Positions 8,399 through 16,686 of a stretch of DNA of 64,000 nucleotides are shown here, in pieces (within the stretch, counting starts at the first letter, position 1; each line of letters begins with the position of its first letter). The stretch is from contig NZ_MEIY01000001.1 of assembly GCF_001752365.1 (NCBI RefSeq), forward strand, positions 1,251,044-1,315,043, written 5' to 3'. The translations under genes and the position numbers were made by a program. Under the pieces are notes generated by a model that saw only the letters and a list, made by a program, of their open reading frames with translations, was not told where the DNA came from and made no database searches. Origin of the DNA: Marinobacter sp. X15-166B (GTDB taxonomy: Bacteria; Pseudomonadota; Gammaproteobacteria; Pseudomonadales; Oleiphilaceae).

Positions 8399-9157
8399 CT
8401 ATTGCATCCGATAGCCACCGTTCACGTCGACCACCGCGCCCGTGATGTAACTGGCGTCCGGTCCAATGAGAAACGAAATGGCGCCGGCCACGTCTTCCGG
8501 TGTGCCGATCCGGTTCAAAGGAATGTTGGCGCTGACTTGAGCGTCGTTGCGGGTGTCTAAGGATTGCCTCAGCATGGGCGCATCGATGAGCCCGGGAGCG
8601 ACGGCGTTGACGGTGATACCAAGGGGCGCAGCTTCACGGGCGCCGGCCTTGATCAGTGCCATGACGGCACCTTTGGAGGCAATGTAGGCGGAACTGGAAC
8701 GGTAGCCACCCAGCTGCGCGGCGACGGACGAAAAGCCAATGAAACGGCCGTTGCTGATCGGGTGGCGGGTTGCACTGCGAAGGTATTCCCGCAGCAGGAG
8801 AAAAGTGCCGGTTGAGTTTACATTCTGGGTCAACTGCCAGTCGCCCAGGGTGATGCTGGTGAGCGGGGGACGGTCGCCGTCAGGACCAAAGAGCAGAATG
8901 CCCGCTGCGGCCACCACGTGGGCAATGGGCGCGCCCAAAGACTCTGCGTCGGAAAACGTCGCCTGAACCGATTCTTCCTGGGTGATGTCCAGCGTCGTCG
9001 CACGATGGCCTTCCCCGGGAAGCTGACTGACAACGTCTTGCACCGCATCCATATCAAGGTCAGCCGCCAGAACGCCAAACCCATCGGCAGCCAGACGCTC
9101 ACATACCGCTCGCCCAATTCCCCCGGCAGCACCGGTAACCAGTACGACTACACTCAT
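8399..9157 (-). CDS. Short-chain dehydrogenase/reductase (SDR), first gene of the operon
   Basis: 252-residue classical SDR with T-G-A-A-G-G-I-G at residues 8-15 and the catalytic Tyr158/Lys162 (Y-I-A-S-K) with Ser143/144. The usual N-N-A-G is replaced by A-A-A-G at 83-86, a departure also seen in some benzoate-diol and alcohol dehydrogenases, so activity is still likely. A-A-D-L-D at the end of the second strand suggests NAD. It is the promoter-proximal gene of the leftward run that continues through dctQMP, SDR B, SDR A, the flavoprotein and dctP copy 1. No regulator gene is adjacent. Confidence 0.85.
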   Translation of the reverse strand: MSVVVLVTGAAGGIGRAVCERLAADGFGVLAADLDMDAVQDVVSQLPGEGHRATTLDITQEESVQATFSDAESLGAPIAHVVAAAGILLFGPDGDRPPLTSITLGDWQLTQNVNSTGTFLLLREYLRSATRHPISNGRFIGFSSVAAQLGGYRSSSAYIASKGAVMALIKAGAREAAPLGITVNAVAPGLIDAPMLRQSLDTRNDAQVSANIPLNRIGTPEDVAGAISFLIGPDASYITGAVVDVNGGYRMQ

Positions 9158-9189
9158 AAATCAACCCTTTTTGAATTTATTCTGTGGCT

Positions 9190-9217
9190 ATAGTATCCAA
9201 AACGACCACTAGTTCAA
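9190..9217 (-). promoter_or_regulatory. Candidate σ70 promoter of the SDR/TRAP operon
   Basis: Read leftward: TTGAAC (9212-9217) as -35, a 16-base spacer, and TACTAT (9190-9195) as -10, about 33 bases before the first SDR. Each hexamer matches consensus at four of six positions. It is the best candidate in an A+T-rich stretch, but unproven. Confidence 0.4.
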
Positions 9218-9804
9218 CATATAATTGCCAAAAAAGGAGATATTGGATGCACAGGATACAAATTGGATTCAAACTGTCTTGTGGCACCTCCGATCGCACT
9301 GCCCTGGAAATCGAGAATTTACAATTTTTACGGCGGACTGATGATCATTTTTTAAAGGGAAACTGATAGGTAAGAGGACCGATACGGCGCACCCCTCAGC
9401 GCTCCAGCGACTCCAGCCAGAACTGCGAGAGCTGAGCACGAATCCGTGCTTCCATGCGCGGGATCAGTTGATCACGATGGTGCGGCAACGCTTTGCTGGC
9501 GTTCACCGACCGGTTCTTAAACGACATGATCCCAATGCTAATGATCTGCTAAAAATCGAAGGTGACCAATCAGCGCCAATATTCCTGCGCCGAACTGATC
9601 TTCCACACGCTTTCGCGCGCCAGCCCATGCACGTCCCCCGTGAAACCGCCAATACGCTCGCGGAACAGGCCATTAACCGCCCTCTATGGCCCAGCCTGGA
9701 ACAAGAGACACCCTGACCTGCGTCTGTTTGCCTGCACCTGCGTCACGCCCACACGTCCTTACATACAGACTCAGAAAACCATTTAAAACCAGAAGCTTGA
9801 AAAA
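9218..9804. other. Gene-poor stretch between the TRAP operon and the aceF remnant
   Basis: I see no convincing intact gene here. It is A+T-rich at its left end (promoter side of the SDR operon), carries the 43-residue tail described at 9396-9527, and otherwise shows only short frames without recognisable homology. It reads like the eroded edge of the decay zone that continues to about 13.8 kb. Confidence 0.6.
9396..9527 (-). pseudogene. Unrecognised 43-residue C-terminal-looking fragment
   Basis: A short leftward frame encoding a basic, amphipathic helical peptide that ends L-S-Q-F-W-L-E-S-L-E-R. The frame continues upstream of the Met without a break for about 11 codons to a stop, and the composition looks like the C-terminal helix of a larger protein rather than a stand-alone gene. 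I do not recognise the family. Its position next to broken aceF and aceE supports a remnant. It could instead be a genuine small protein; confidence is low. Confidence 0.3.
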
Positions 9805-11141
9805 TTAGTACAACGAGAGCCCAAGGGACAGCAACGCTAAGCCAAGAATGCCAGCGCGGACATTGATGGATTGGCGTCTGAAAAGCAAAGGGTTATCGCA
9901 CCCGGCGGCGGCACCATCCAAAACACGATGATCCCAACTCAGGCTCATGGGCAAGATCAACCGTGGCTCCGCGGCTTCGCCATTCCAGACCAGTTGGTGC
10001 CGGGCTTGTGAAACGCCTAGGATGGCAACTTCGGGTGCATTGATAATCGGCGTAAAATACGTGCCACCGATACCTCCCAGAGAAGAAACGGTGAAACAAC
10101 CGCCGTTCATGTCGGCAGAACTCAGTTTGCCCTCCCGCGCCTGTGCGGCGAGCTCACGAACCTCCTGGGCAATGGCGAGAATTCCCTTTCTATCTGCATT
10201 CTTGACCACAGGCACCACGAGGCCTTGGGGGGTGTCGGCGGCGAAGCCGATATGGTAGTAACCTTTCAGGATGACTTCCTCGCCATCCAGACTTGCATTG
10301 AATTCCGAAATTTCTGCAAGGCCACCACGCTGGCTTTAATCAACATGGCCAGCAGGGTGACCTTTACCCCGTCCTGCGCATGCTCCCCGTTCAACTGCAC
10401 ACGAAAGTCTTCCAGCTCCGTGATATCGGCATCTTCATGGTTGGTAACGTGAGGGATGGTCACCCAGTTGCGATGCAGATTTGCCCCGCTGATTTTGCGA
10501 ATACGCGGCAATTCCCGCCGCTCAATCGGACCGAATTGCTCAAAATCCACTTTCGGCCAGGGCAGCAGCCCCGGAAATCCAGTGCTGGCATGCTCCGTCG
10601 CTGGAGCCGGCGCCCGGCCCGACATCAACTCTTTGACGTAGGCAAAGACATCGTCTTTGGTGATGCGACCCTTGACGCCGGTTCCAGTGACATTGGCCAA
10701 GGGCACCTCCAGTTCGCGCGCCAGTTTGCGAATGGAAGGGGACGCATAGGGCAATCCTTTGGCCGCGCCAGCCGCGCCTGAATCCGGTTGGCTGATAATG
10801 TCCGGTTGCAGTGGGGACTGGTCACGGGACTGTCGCTTGGGTACCGAGGGTTCTTCGGACACACCCATATCGATCTCGGAGATGGGGACGGGGGCTTCCT
10901 CCGCAATCGCCAACATTGCAATCAGATCGCCTTGGCTGATTCTGCTACCCATTTCGACCTTGATTTCTTTTATCAGTCCAGCTTGAGGTGCGGGAATCTC
11001 CATGGTCGCCTTGTCGGTCTCCACCGTGATAAGCCCCTGTTCCGTTTTTACCGACTCCCCCGGCTGAACCATCAACTCGATGACTTCAACATTTTCGGCA
11101 CCACCGATATCAGGAACCCGCACGTTTATCATTGCACTCAT
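9805..11141 (-). pseudogene. aceF: aceF remnant: dihydrolipoamide acetyltransferase (PDH E2), frameshifted
   Basis: E2 core of pyruvate dehydrogenase, broken. From ATG 11141 the frame encodes a single lipoyl domain (E-T-D-K-A-T-M-E lipoyl-lysine loop), an E3-binding domain (P-S-I-R-K-L-A-R-E-L ... G-R-I-T-K-D-D-V) and the start of the catalytic domain. At about 10305, K-F-P-E-F-N has lost one C, so the frame shifts. Reading the next frame restores the expected [14 protein letters not shown] and continues through V-V-P-V-V-K-N and the active-site D-H-R-V-L-D-G-A. The last 20-odd residues after that are replaced by unrelated sequence. It starts two bases after the aceE stop, the normal operon layout. 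Confidence 0.88.
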
Positions 11142-11143
11142 TT

Positions 11144-11890
11144 TCACGCCTCCCAGGATGGTGTCGCGTCGACATCCACGCCGTATTTTTCGATCGCCTC
11201 CGCACACATCTGGGGGCCGACCACCCCCTGTTGCGCGAGGGCAGCAAGGGTCGCGATAGCAATATGTCGCTGATCCACTTCAAAAAAGTCCCGCAGTGCG
11301 GCCCGCGTATCGCTGCGACCGTAGCCGTCGGTGCCGAGCACGGTATAACCGGGCTGGATATAGGACGCGATCAGCTGAGGAAGTGCGCGCACTTAATCTG
11401 AAGCGGCCACAACCGGGATGTCACCGTTGAGGCATTCGCTGACATGACTCCGCCGCTGCTCCCCGACCGGGTGCAAGCGATTCCAGCGCTCAACGTCGCG
11501 CGCGTCCCGTGCCAGCTCGGTGTAGCTGGTCACACTCCAGATTTCAGACTCAATCTCCCAGTCGTTGGCTAACAGCTCGGCAGCCGCAAGCACTTCCAGC
11601 ATGATCGTGCCGGAGCCTAACAAACGGGCTTTACCGCGGGGCTGATCCGGTACACGGGAGCTGAAGTGGTACATGCCCTTGATGATGGCCTCATTGACGT
11701 TGCCCTTTACCCAGCTCGTCGTAAACCTTGTTGGCACGAACTACCATGGCAAGCGCATTCCAGCGCATGATAGAAGCCAGACGTTCTTTAATCGCAAGAT
11801 ACCCGGGGAAGGACGTCTGTTCGTCCGCAGATATTATATTGACGCACGGTGTCCCATGGCACTGGCGTAGCCGGAGTGCCTAGGCTCGTT
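11144..11890 (-). pseudogene. aceE: aceE remnant: pyruvate dehydrogenase E1, internally deleted with a nonsense codon
   Basis: Decayed E1 of pyruvate dehydrogenase. The upstream part (about 11705-11850) still encodes the N-terminal segment E-R-L-A-S-I-M-R-W-N-A-L-A-M-V-V-R-A-N-K. Immediately after L-G the sequence jumps, with a frame change, to the far C-terminal part G-N-V-N-E-A-I-I-K-G-M-Y. About 500-600 residues, including the thiamine-diphosphate site, are therefore missing. Further on, V-A-A-S-D is followed by a TAA (11393-11395) where a Tyr codon is expected, and the frame then continues V-R-A-L-P-Q ... to the natural C-terminus at 11144. More indels appear near 11850-11890. It cannot make a functional E1; an intact PDH must be elsewhere. 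Confidence 0.88.
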
Positions 11891-12019
11891 ATTACCGGCA
11901 AAGCTGCACCGCCCGCAGGCCATTCGATGGCTGGTATGCTGACCATTAAATCCAAACCTACCTGCCCGACACCCGCTCAGACGGCGATTGAGCGACCACT
12001 CCTCACGGAACTGGCGGCT

Positions 12020-12539
12020 GAGGCACCGCGCAAACGGGTTACGCTGGTTACCGCGCCGGCCGGTGATTGAGGGAGGTTCTATCACCGCTGGTAATGCCAG
12101 TCAGTTGTCCGACGGGGCCTCTGCCTGTGTCATCATGGAACGGACACTCGCGGAACAGCGGGGCTTGCAACCACTGGGCGTTTACCGGGGCATAGCCGTC
12201 GCCGGCCTGGCCCCTGAAGAAACGGGGATAGGCCCGGTGCTTGCTGCGCCCAAGCTGCTTAAACAGCATGGCCTCTAAGTGGATGACGCTGGACTGTGGG
12301 AACTCAATGAGGCGTTTACGTGCCAGATCAGCTATTGCCGCGACACCCTCGGCATCGATAACGATCGCCTCAACGTCAACGGCGGTGCCATCTCCATTGG
12401 CCACCCTTACGGAATGAGTGGCGCACGGATGGTCGGGCACGCGCTCCCGGAAGGTCAACGCCGTAAGGTCAGGTACGTGGTGGTGACCATGTGGGTGGGT
12501 GGCGGCATGGGCGCCGCCGGGTTGTTTGACGTCTGTTAA
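12020..12539 (+). pseudogene. Thiolase (acetyl-CoA acyltransferase) remnant, C-terminal half
   Basis: C-terminal half of a thiolase. E-G-G-S-I-T-A-G-N-A-S-Q-L-S-D-G-A-S-A is the signature block containing the Ser-Asp-Gly-Ala substrate loop. After K-Q-H-G-L an in-frame TAA (12276-12278) replaces what is normally a Lys codon. The frame then continues W-E-L-N-E-A-F, the [10 protein letters not shown] active-site His block and the C-G-G-G-equivalent V-G-G-G-M-G-A-A. In that last block the usual catalytic Cys is Val, and N-E-A-F-A is N-E-A-F-T. The N-terminal half with the nucleophilic Cys is absent, and the region 11900-12020 shows nothing recognisable. It runs in the same direction as the SDR after it. 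Confidence 0.87.
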
Positions 12540-12571
12540 CCACCTGTGAGCCAGACAAAAGGGTACCGAAC

Positions 12572-13342
12572 ATGGACAACTGTTTTTCACTGCACAACAA
12601 GGTCGCGCTGGTCACCGGGGCGTCCAGCGGGCTGGGCCAACACTTTGCCAGGGTACTGGCCAGAGGGGGGGCCGCGGTAGTGGTGGCGGCTCGCCGTCAG
12701 GACCGGCTGGACGCCCTGGTGGCAGACATCGCCGCGGACGGCGGTACCGCACTCGCCGTACCGATGGACGTCACCGATGCCGCATCCATCGTCGCCGCTT
12801 TTGACCGGGCAGAGGCGCAGCTGGGCACGGTGGACGTCATTGTCAATAATGCGGGTATTGGCGATCCCCGGGCCTTTCTCGACACCAGCGAAGCGGCCTG
12901 GGATACGATGATGGACACCAATCTGAAAAGCGCCTGGCGGATTGCTCAGGAGGCCAGCAAGCGACTGATTGCAAAGGACCAGCCCGGCTGCATCATCAAT
13001 ATTGCCTCCATTCTGGGGCTGCGGGTGGCCGCCCGGCTCAGTCACTACGCGGTGGCCAAAGCCGGTGTCGTACAGCTGACCAAGGCGCTCAGCATCGAGT
13101 TGGCGCGCTACAAGATACGGGTCAACAGCATAGCGCCGGGGTATTTCAAGACCGAAATGAACAGCGAGTTCTTTGATGCCGACGCCGGTAAAAACTATAT
13201 CAAACAGCAAGTGCCCATGCGCCGATTAGGCACTCTGGACGAGCTGAGCGGGCCGTTGCTGCTGCTAGCCAGTGACGCCGGTTCGTACATGACCGGCTCG
13301 GTCATCGTGGTGGACGGCGGGCATAGCAACAACCCGCTGTGA
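12572..13342 (+). CDS. Short-chain dehydrogenase/reductase (SDR), intact gene in the decay zone
   Basis: 256-residue classical SDR with T-G-A-S-S-G-L-G at residues 15-22, an N-N-A-G block, catalytic Ser in N-I-A-S-I, and Y-A-V-A-K. All sites needed for catalysis are present and the frame is complete, unlike its neighbours. It follows the thiolase remnant by 32 bases and was probably co-transcribed with it, pointing to a 3-hydroxyacyl-CoA or related 3-oxoacyl reduction step; this is inference. Whether it is still expressed now that its partner is broken is unclear. The substrate cannot be read from sequence. Confidence 0.85.
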   Translation: MDNCFSLHNKVALVTGASSGLGQHFARVLARGGAAVVVAARRQDRLDALVADIAADGGTALAVPMDVTDAASIVAAFDRAEAQLGTVDVIVNNAGIGDPRAFLDTSEAAWDTMMDTNLKSAWRIAQEASKRLIAKDQPGCIINIASILGLRVAARLSHYAVAKAGVVQLTKALSIELARYKIRVNSIAPGYFKTEMNSEFFDADAGKNYIKQQVPMRRLGTLDELSGPLLLLASDAGSYMTGSVIVVDGGHSNNPL

Positions 13343-13379
13343 TCGTAACGTGACCGCCAGAACAACCCAGTAGCTCTGG

Positions 13380-13754
13380 CGGATACACCGGCGTGCCCGT
13401 GGCCTCCAAAATGCCGGTGACCGTAACGGGAGTGTCTGTGTGGTTCGAAATACTGGTGCGGCCACCGGCCAGATTCAGAGGCTCCCCCCGGCCATAGCGG
13501 AAATGCGCGATGAATGCCTGCTCGGTGGCGACTACCCGATAGCCCTTGTAACTGTCACCCCGTGAGATGGGAATCAACCAGTCGATGCGCTTGTCCTTTT
13601 GGAGCGCCTGGAAAGTCGGCCACCGAAGGTTGTTGGTAGCGTCGCCGATATGAAACACCGTGTACAACAGCAAATTGAGTTGGCCACTGCGGGTACCAAT
13701 AATCAGGTCCGTGTCACTGATGGTGTTAGAAAAGGACTGCTCGACCTCGGTGCG
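13380..13754 (-). pseudogene. FtsX/MacB-like ABC permease remnant (periplasmic domain only)
   Basis: The leftward frame encodes part of the periplasmic domain of a FtsX-like ABC permease: S-F-S-N-T-I-S-D-T-D-L-I-I-G-T-R-S-G, then the G-D-A-T-N-N motif, then I-P-I-S-R-G-D-S-Y-K-G-Y-R-V. After R-Y-G-R-G-E-P-L-N-L-A-G-G it jumps to S-N-H-T-D-T-P-V-T-V-T-G-I-L-E-A-T-G-T-P-V, omitting a segment of several dozen residues normally present. The N-terminal helix and all C-terminal membrane helices are gone. Permeases of this type often sit in Zur-regulated loci, and it lies directly downstream of folE2, so it was probably part of the zinc regulon. It is non-functional. Confidence 0.75.
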
Positions 13755-13840
13755 CAGATAATGAGGGCCTCGTCCATTGTTCGCCGGCGCCTGACGACTT
13801 GCCATGCCGGGTGTTGGGGCTTGACTGGCTCTCCTGAGCG

Positions 13841-14755
13841 TTACATTGCAACGACAGAACATGCACCGGCGGATGCCACGGCATCATGGGAGTGCAGGCT
13901 TTCCAGATGGCGGACGTGGGTATGGAGGTTGTCGTAACAGCCCGCAAGGGCGTGCTGGATGCGCCGCGCGGCGTCCTCCACGTACATCAGATTCTGACCG
14001 TTCAGCCGGGCAAATTCCTGCTCATCCGCTCGCTTGACGGCGGTCTGCACCGGTGTTGCCAGAACCCTCTCCACCTGTTCAATGAGCGTCATCAGGCCGA
14101 AATTCCCCTTGGTGACGGGAATATCGACACTGACCGAGGCTTCACTGCGCTGGCTGTGGGGGGTGGCAAGCGTGGCATTCTGTTCCAGCCAAGCGGCCAC
14201 ATCCGCACTCATCAGCCCGCGACCTGCAGGGAAAGCCTTCCTGAATCCATCAGCCACCAATTGCCGGGACAAGGCGGCCGAGCAGGGACAGGTCGAGGAA
14301 TACTCCACCTGAACCGACGCTCGCAAAGAGAACAACTGCCGCTCCAACCTTGCCTCCAGCCGGACCGGGTAGGCCTTCCAGCCTGCCAGCTCCGGTGAGC
14401 GCAGTGCCGGGCGCCTGGCGAGGAGACTGAAATTCATCACCACCCTCGCACCATCGGTGTCACAGTCGCGGTGACTGTCAACCATCTGTGCCAGAAGCCT
14501 GTTGAGATCCCCGGGGCCTGTCGCCTCCCGGCGAGACAGGTCATCGAGCATCGTATAGATCCGCGACATGTGAATGCCCTTGACCGTCACCGCAGGCAAA
14601 TTAACCTGAGCGTCCACAATGGCATGCACAGGCCCCGCGCAACCGGGTTCGTGCAGATGAAGGGGCATATCAATCCGGCTCATCCCGACCCACTCCAGCG
14701 GGGCGTGGATGTGCGGGGTTTCATTACGGGCTACATCCGGTAGGTCTTGGTTCAT
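13841..14755 (-). CDS. folE2: GTP cyclohydrolase FolE2 (GCYH-IB)
   Basis: 304-residue cytoplasmic enzyme that converts GTP to dihydroneopterin triphosphate, the first step of folate synthesis. FolE2 is the alternative to zinc-dependent FolE and can use other metals, so bacteria express it in zinc starvation. The metal-binding Cys lies in S-T-C-P-C-S (Cys156/158), followed by the family's V-D-I-P-V-T-K-G-N-F-G block and A-R-L-N-G-Q-N-L-M-Y-V-E-D-A near the C-terminus. Length matches the family. It lies 119 bases downstream of znuA on the same strand, so it probably shares the Zur-controlled promoter. The 119-base gap shows no second Zur-like palindrome. Confidence 0.93.
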   Translation of the reverse strand: MNQDLPDVARNETPHIHAPLEWVGMSRIDMPLHLHEPGCAGPVHAIVDAQVNLPAVTVKGIHMSRIYTMLDDLSRREATGPGDLNRLLAQMVDSHRDCDTDGARVVMNFSLLARRPALRSPELAGWKAYPVRLEARLERQLFSLRASVQVEYSSTCPCSAALSRQLVADGFRKAFPAGRGLMSADVAAWLEQNATLATPHSQRSEASVSVDIPVTKGNFGLMTLIEQVERVLATPVQTAVKRADEQEFARLNGQNLMYVEDAARRIQHALAGCYDNLHTHVRHLESLHSHDAVASAGACSVVAM

Positions 14756-14874
14756 GCTAAGCCTGCTTTGGTTGGTTCAAAGTAGAGCCACTCTCACGTT
14801 TTCTGGTCAGGCCAGGGGCTGTGCATACCTCTTCCACGGCCCGCACAGACCCCAGCGACTGACTCACCTGTTAC

Positions 14875-15792
14875 TTACGAGCGGCATTGCTCAAGGCTGG
14901 CCATCAAGCTGTTCAGCAACTGCGGGTAAAAGCCCTTGCCAGGCTCGATGGCCACACCCAGCGGATCCAGAATGCCGGTGGTGGTCACCTCGGAACCTTC
15001 AAAGACGGTTTTGATCAGACCGGGATTGAACTGCGGCTCGCTGTAGGCGCAGGTCACCTCGAGTTCTTTTGCCATGGTCTGAATCTCCCGAATGCGGGCC
15101 GGGCTCGGATCAGAGGCATCCGACAGCGAAATCGCGCCGGCGACTGGCAACCCAAAACGACGCTCAAAGTATTGGTAGGCATCATGGAAAACGATCACCC
15201 GGATGCCCTCGAGGCGCTGGGCACGCTCGTTCAGTGAGGCCGTCAGCTCATCCATGGCGTCAGCAAAAGCCCGGGCGTTCTGGCGGTAGACGTTGGCATT
15301 GGCTGAGTCCGCCCCGGAAAGCACCTGGGCAATCTGCGCGGCCCATACTTTTGCATTCATGGGGTCCAGCCAGGCATGGGGGTCATAGTCTCCATGGTGG
15401 TGATGTTCATCATCACCGTGGTCGTGCTCCTCGAAGTTGGCACCTTCCCGGTATTCGTGCTTGACCGTCGCCGACAGCTCCAGCATCTCCACCTTGGTTG
15501 CCGAACCGGCAAGATTGGCCAGCGGGTTCTCCAGCCAGGGTGTCAGTTCTTCGCTGATCCAGAACACCACCTCAGCCTCAGCAAGGGCTCCGGCTTCAGA
15601 CGGCCTGAGTGAATAACTGTGTGGCGACGCCTCCGGCTGAATCAACAGTTTGGGCTCGCCAACGCCACTCATCACTTCGCTCACGATGGAGTGCAGCGGC
15701 GCGATATCGACCACCACTCGGGGCGCGGCAGCCCAGCTGTAAACGGGTAAAAGGCAGAGCGTTAATCCTGCGAACAAGATCGGACGGACCAT
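14875..15792 (-). CDS. znuA: Zinc ABC transporter periplasmic binding protein ZnuA
   Basis: 305-residue periplasmic zinc-binding protein that delivers Zn2+ to ZnuBC. It has a signal peptide (M-V-R-P-I-L-F-A-G-L to Y-S-W-A-A-A), the first metal His in S-P-H-S-Y, a His/Asp/Glu-rich loop (E-E-H-D-H-G-D-D-E-H-H-H-H-G-D-Y) just before D-P-H-A-W, and a further His in F-H-D-A-Y-Q-Y-F. The His-rich loop marks the zinc rather than manganese subgroup. It is divergent from znuCB across a 162-base gap holding a Zur-like palindrome, the arrangement seen in E. coli. Confidence 0.95.
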   Translation of the reverse strand: MVRPILFAGLTLCLLPVYSWAAAPRVVVDIAPLHSIVSEVMSGVGEPKLLIQPEASPHSYSLRPSEAGALAEAEVVFWISEELTPWLENPLANLAGSATKVEMLELSATVKHEYREGANFEEHDHGDDEHHHHGDYDPHAWLDPMNAKVWAAQIAQVLSGADSANANVYRQNARAFADAMDELTASLNERAQRLEGIRVIVFHDAYQYFERRFGLPVAGAISLSDASDPSPARIREIQTMAKELEVTCAYSEPQFNPGLIKTVFEGSEVTTTGILDPLGVAIEPGKGFYPQLLNSLMASLEQCRS

Positions 15793-15851
15793 CGGAATCT
15801 CCTGGACGGTTTTGGGGGTTGCAGCGTCGGTGTAGGTGACGCAAGAATCGT

Positions 15852-15865
15852 TATGTTATAACATA
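15852..15865. promoter_or_regulatory. Zur-like operator between znuA and znuC
   Basis: Perfect 14-bp palindrome TATGTTATAACATA in the znuA/znuC intergenic region, 60 bases from znuA and 90 from znuC. Its ATGTTATA half matches the known gammaproteobacterial Zur half-site; the second half is closer in than in the usual spaced form. It probably represses both directions when zinc is sufficient. Confidence 0.75.
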
Positions 15866-15954
15866 CTTCGTATTTTGAGAACCCGTCGGCGGCCAGGCCT
15901 TAACCCAGCGGCCGGCGGCCAAGCGGGTGACCGCCGTCGATACAGGAGCTTTAA

Positions 15955-16686
15955 ATGCTGATTCAAACCCGCAACCTGTGCGTGCAGATTGGCAAGGTGC
16001 CGATCTTGCGCAATATTGACCTTCAGGTGCAGTGCGGCGAAATCGTGACCATCATTGGCCCCAACGGGTCGGGCAAGTCCACCTTGCTGAGGACGCTCAT
16101 CGGCGCCCTGACCCCGTCCACGGGCCAGATCATCCGTGCGCCCGGACTGTCGATCGGGTATGTGCCCCAACGACTGTACATCGACGACACCCTGCCCATG
16201 ACGGTCAAGCGTTTTCTGCAATTGCCCCAGCGGGCACCGGCCGCCGCCATCCAGTCCAGCCTGGCCAATGCCGGCGTGCCCGACCTGCAGGACCAGCAAC
16301 TGATGTCCTTGTCGGGGGGCCAGCTGCAGAGACTCTTGCTGGCCAGAGCGCTGCTGGCCGAGCCCAATCTGCTGCTGCTTGATGAACCGACCCAGGGGTT
16401 GGATCGGCGCGGCTCGGCCGATTTCTATCGGCAAATAGACCGGCTCAGGCAGGCGTTGAATTGCGCGGTGATCATGGTCAGCCATGACTTGCAGGTGGTG
16501 ATGCGCCGGTCCGAGCGGGTGATCTGCCTGAACGGCCATATCCGTTGCCAGGGTCAACCGGCCGAGGTCGGCCGCTCTGCGGAGTTTCGTGCGTTGTTCG
16601 GGATTGAAGACGATGAGGACGCACTGGCGCTGTATAACCACCGGGAGCACAGCCACTGCGCTGGTGCCATGCGGGAGGCCGGGTGA
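15955..16686 (+). CDS. znuC: Zinc ABC transporter ATPase ZnuC
   Basis: 243-residue cytoplasmic ABC ATPase powering zinc import through ZnuB. Walker A G-P-N-G-S-G-K-S-T is at residues 35-43, the signature L-S-G-G-Q at 119-123 and Walker B L-L-L-L-D-E-P at 139-145, followed by the S-H-D switch His. GGAGCT lies eight bases before the ATG. The last four bases overlap znuB (ATGC/TGA), so the two are translationally coupled. Unlike some gammaproteobacteria, no zur gene lies between or next to them. Confidence 0.95.
   Translation: MLIQTRNLCVQIGKVPILRNIDLQVQCGEIVTIIGPNGSGKSTLLRTLIGALTPSTGQIIRAPGLSIGYVPQRLYIDDTLPMTVKRFLQLPQRAPAAAIQSSLANAGVPDLQDQQLMSLSGGQLQRLLLARALLAEPNLLLLDEPTQGLDRRGSADFYRQIDRLRQALNCAVIMVSHDLQVVMRRSERVICLNGHIRCQGQPAEVGRSAEFRALFGIEDDEDALALYNHREHSHCAGAMREAG

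Noticed and set aside
9468..9716. 82-codon rightward frame beside the aceF remnant
   Set aside because: No recognisable homology and overlaps the leftward 43-residue tail; treated as non-coding.
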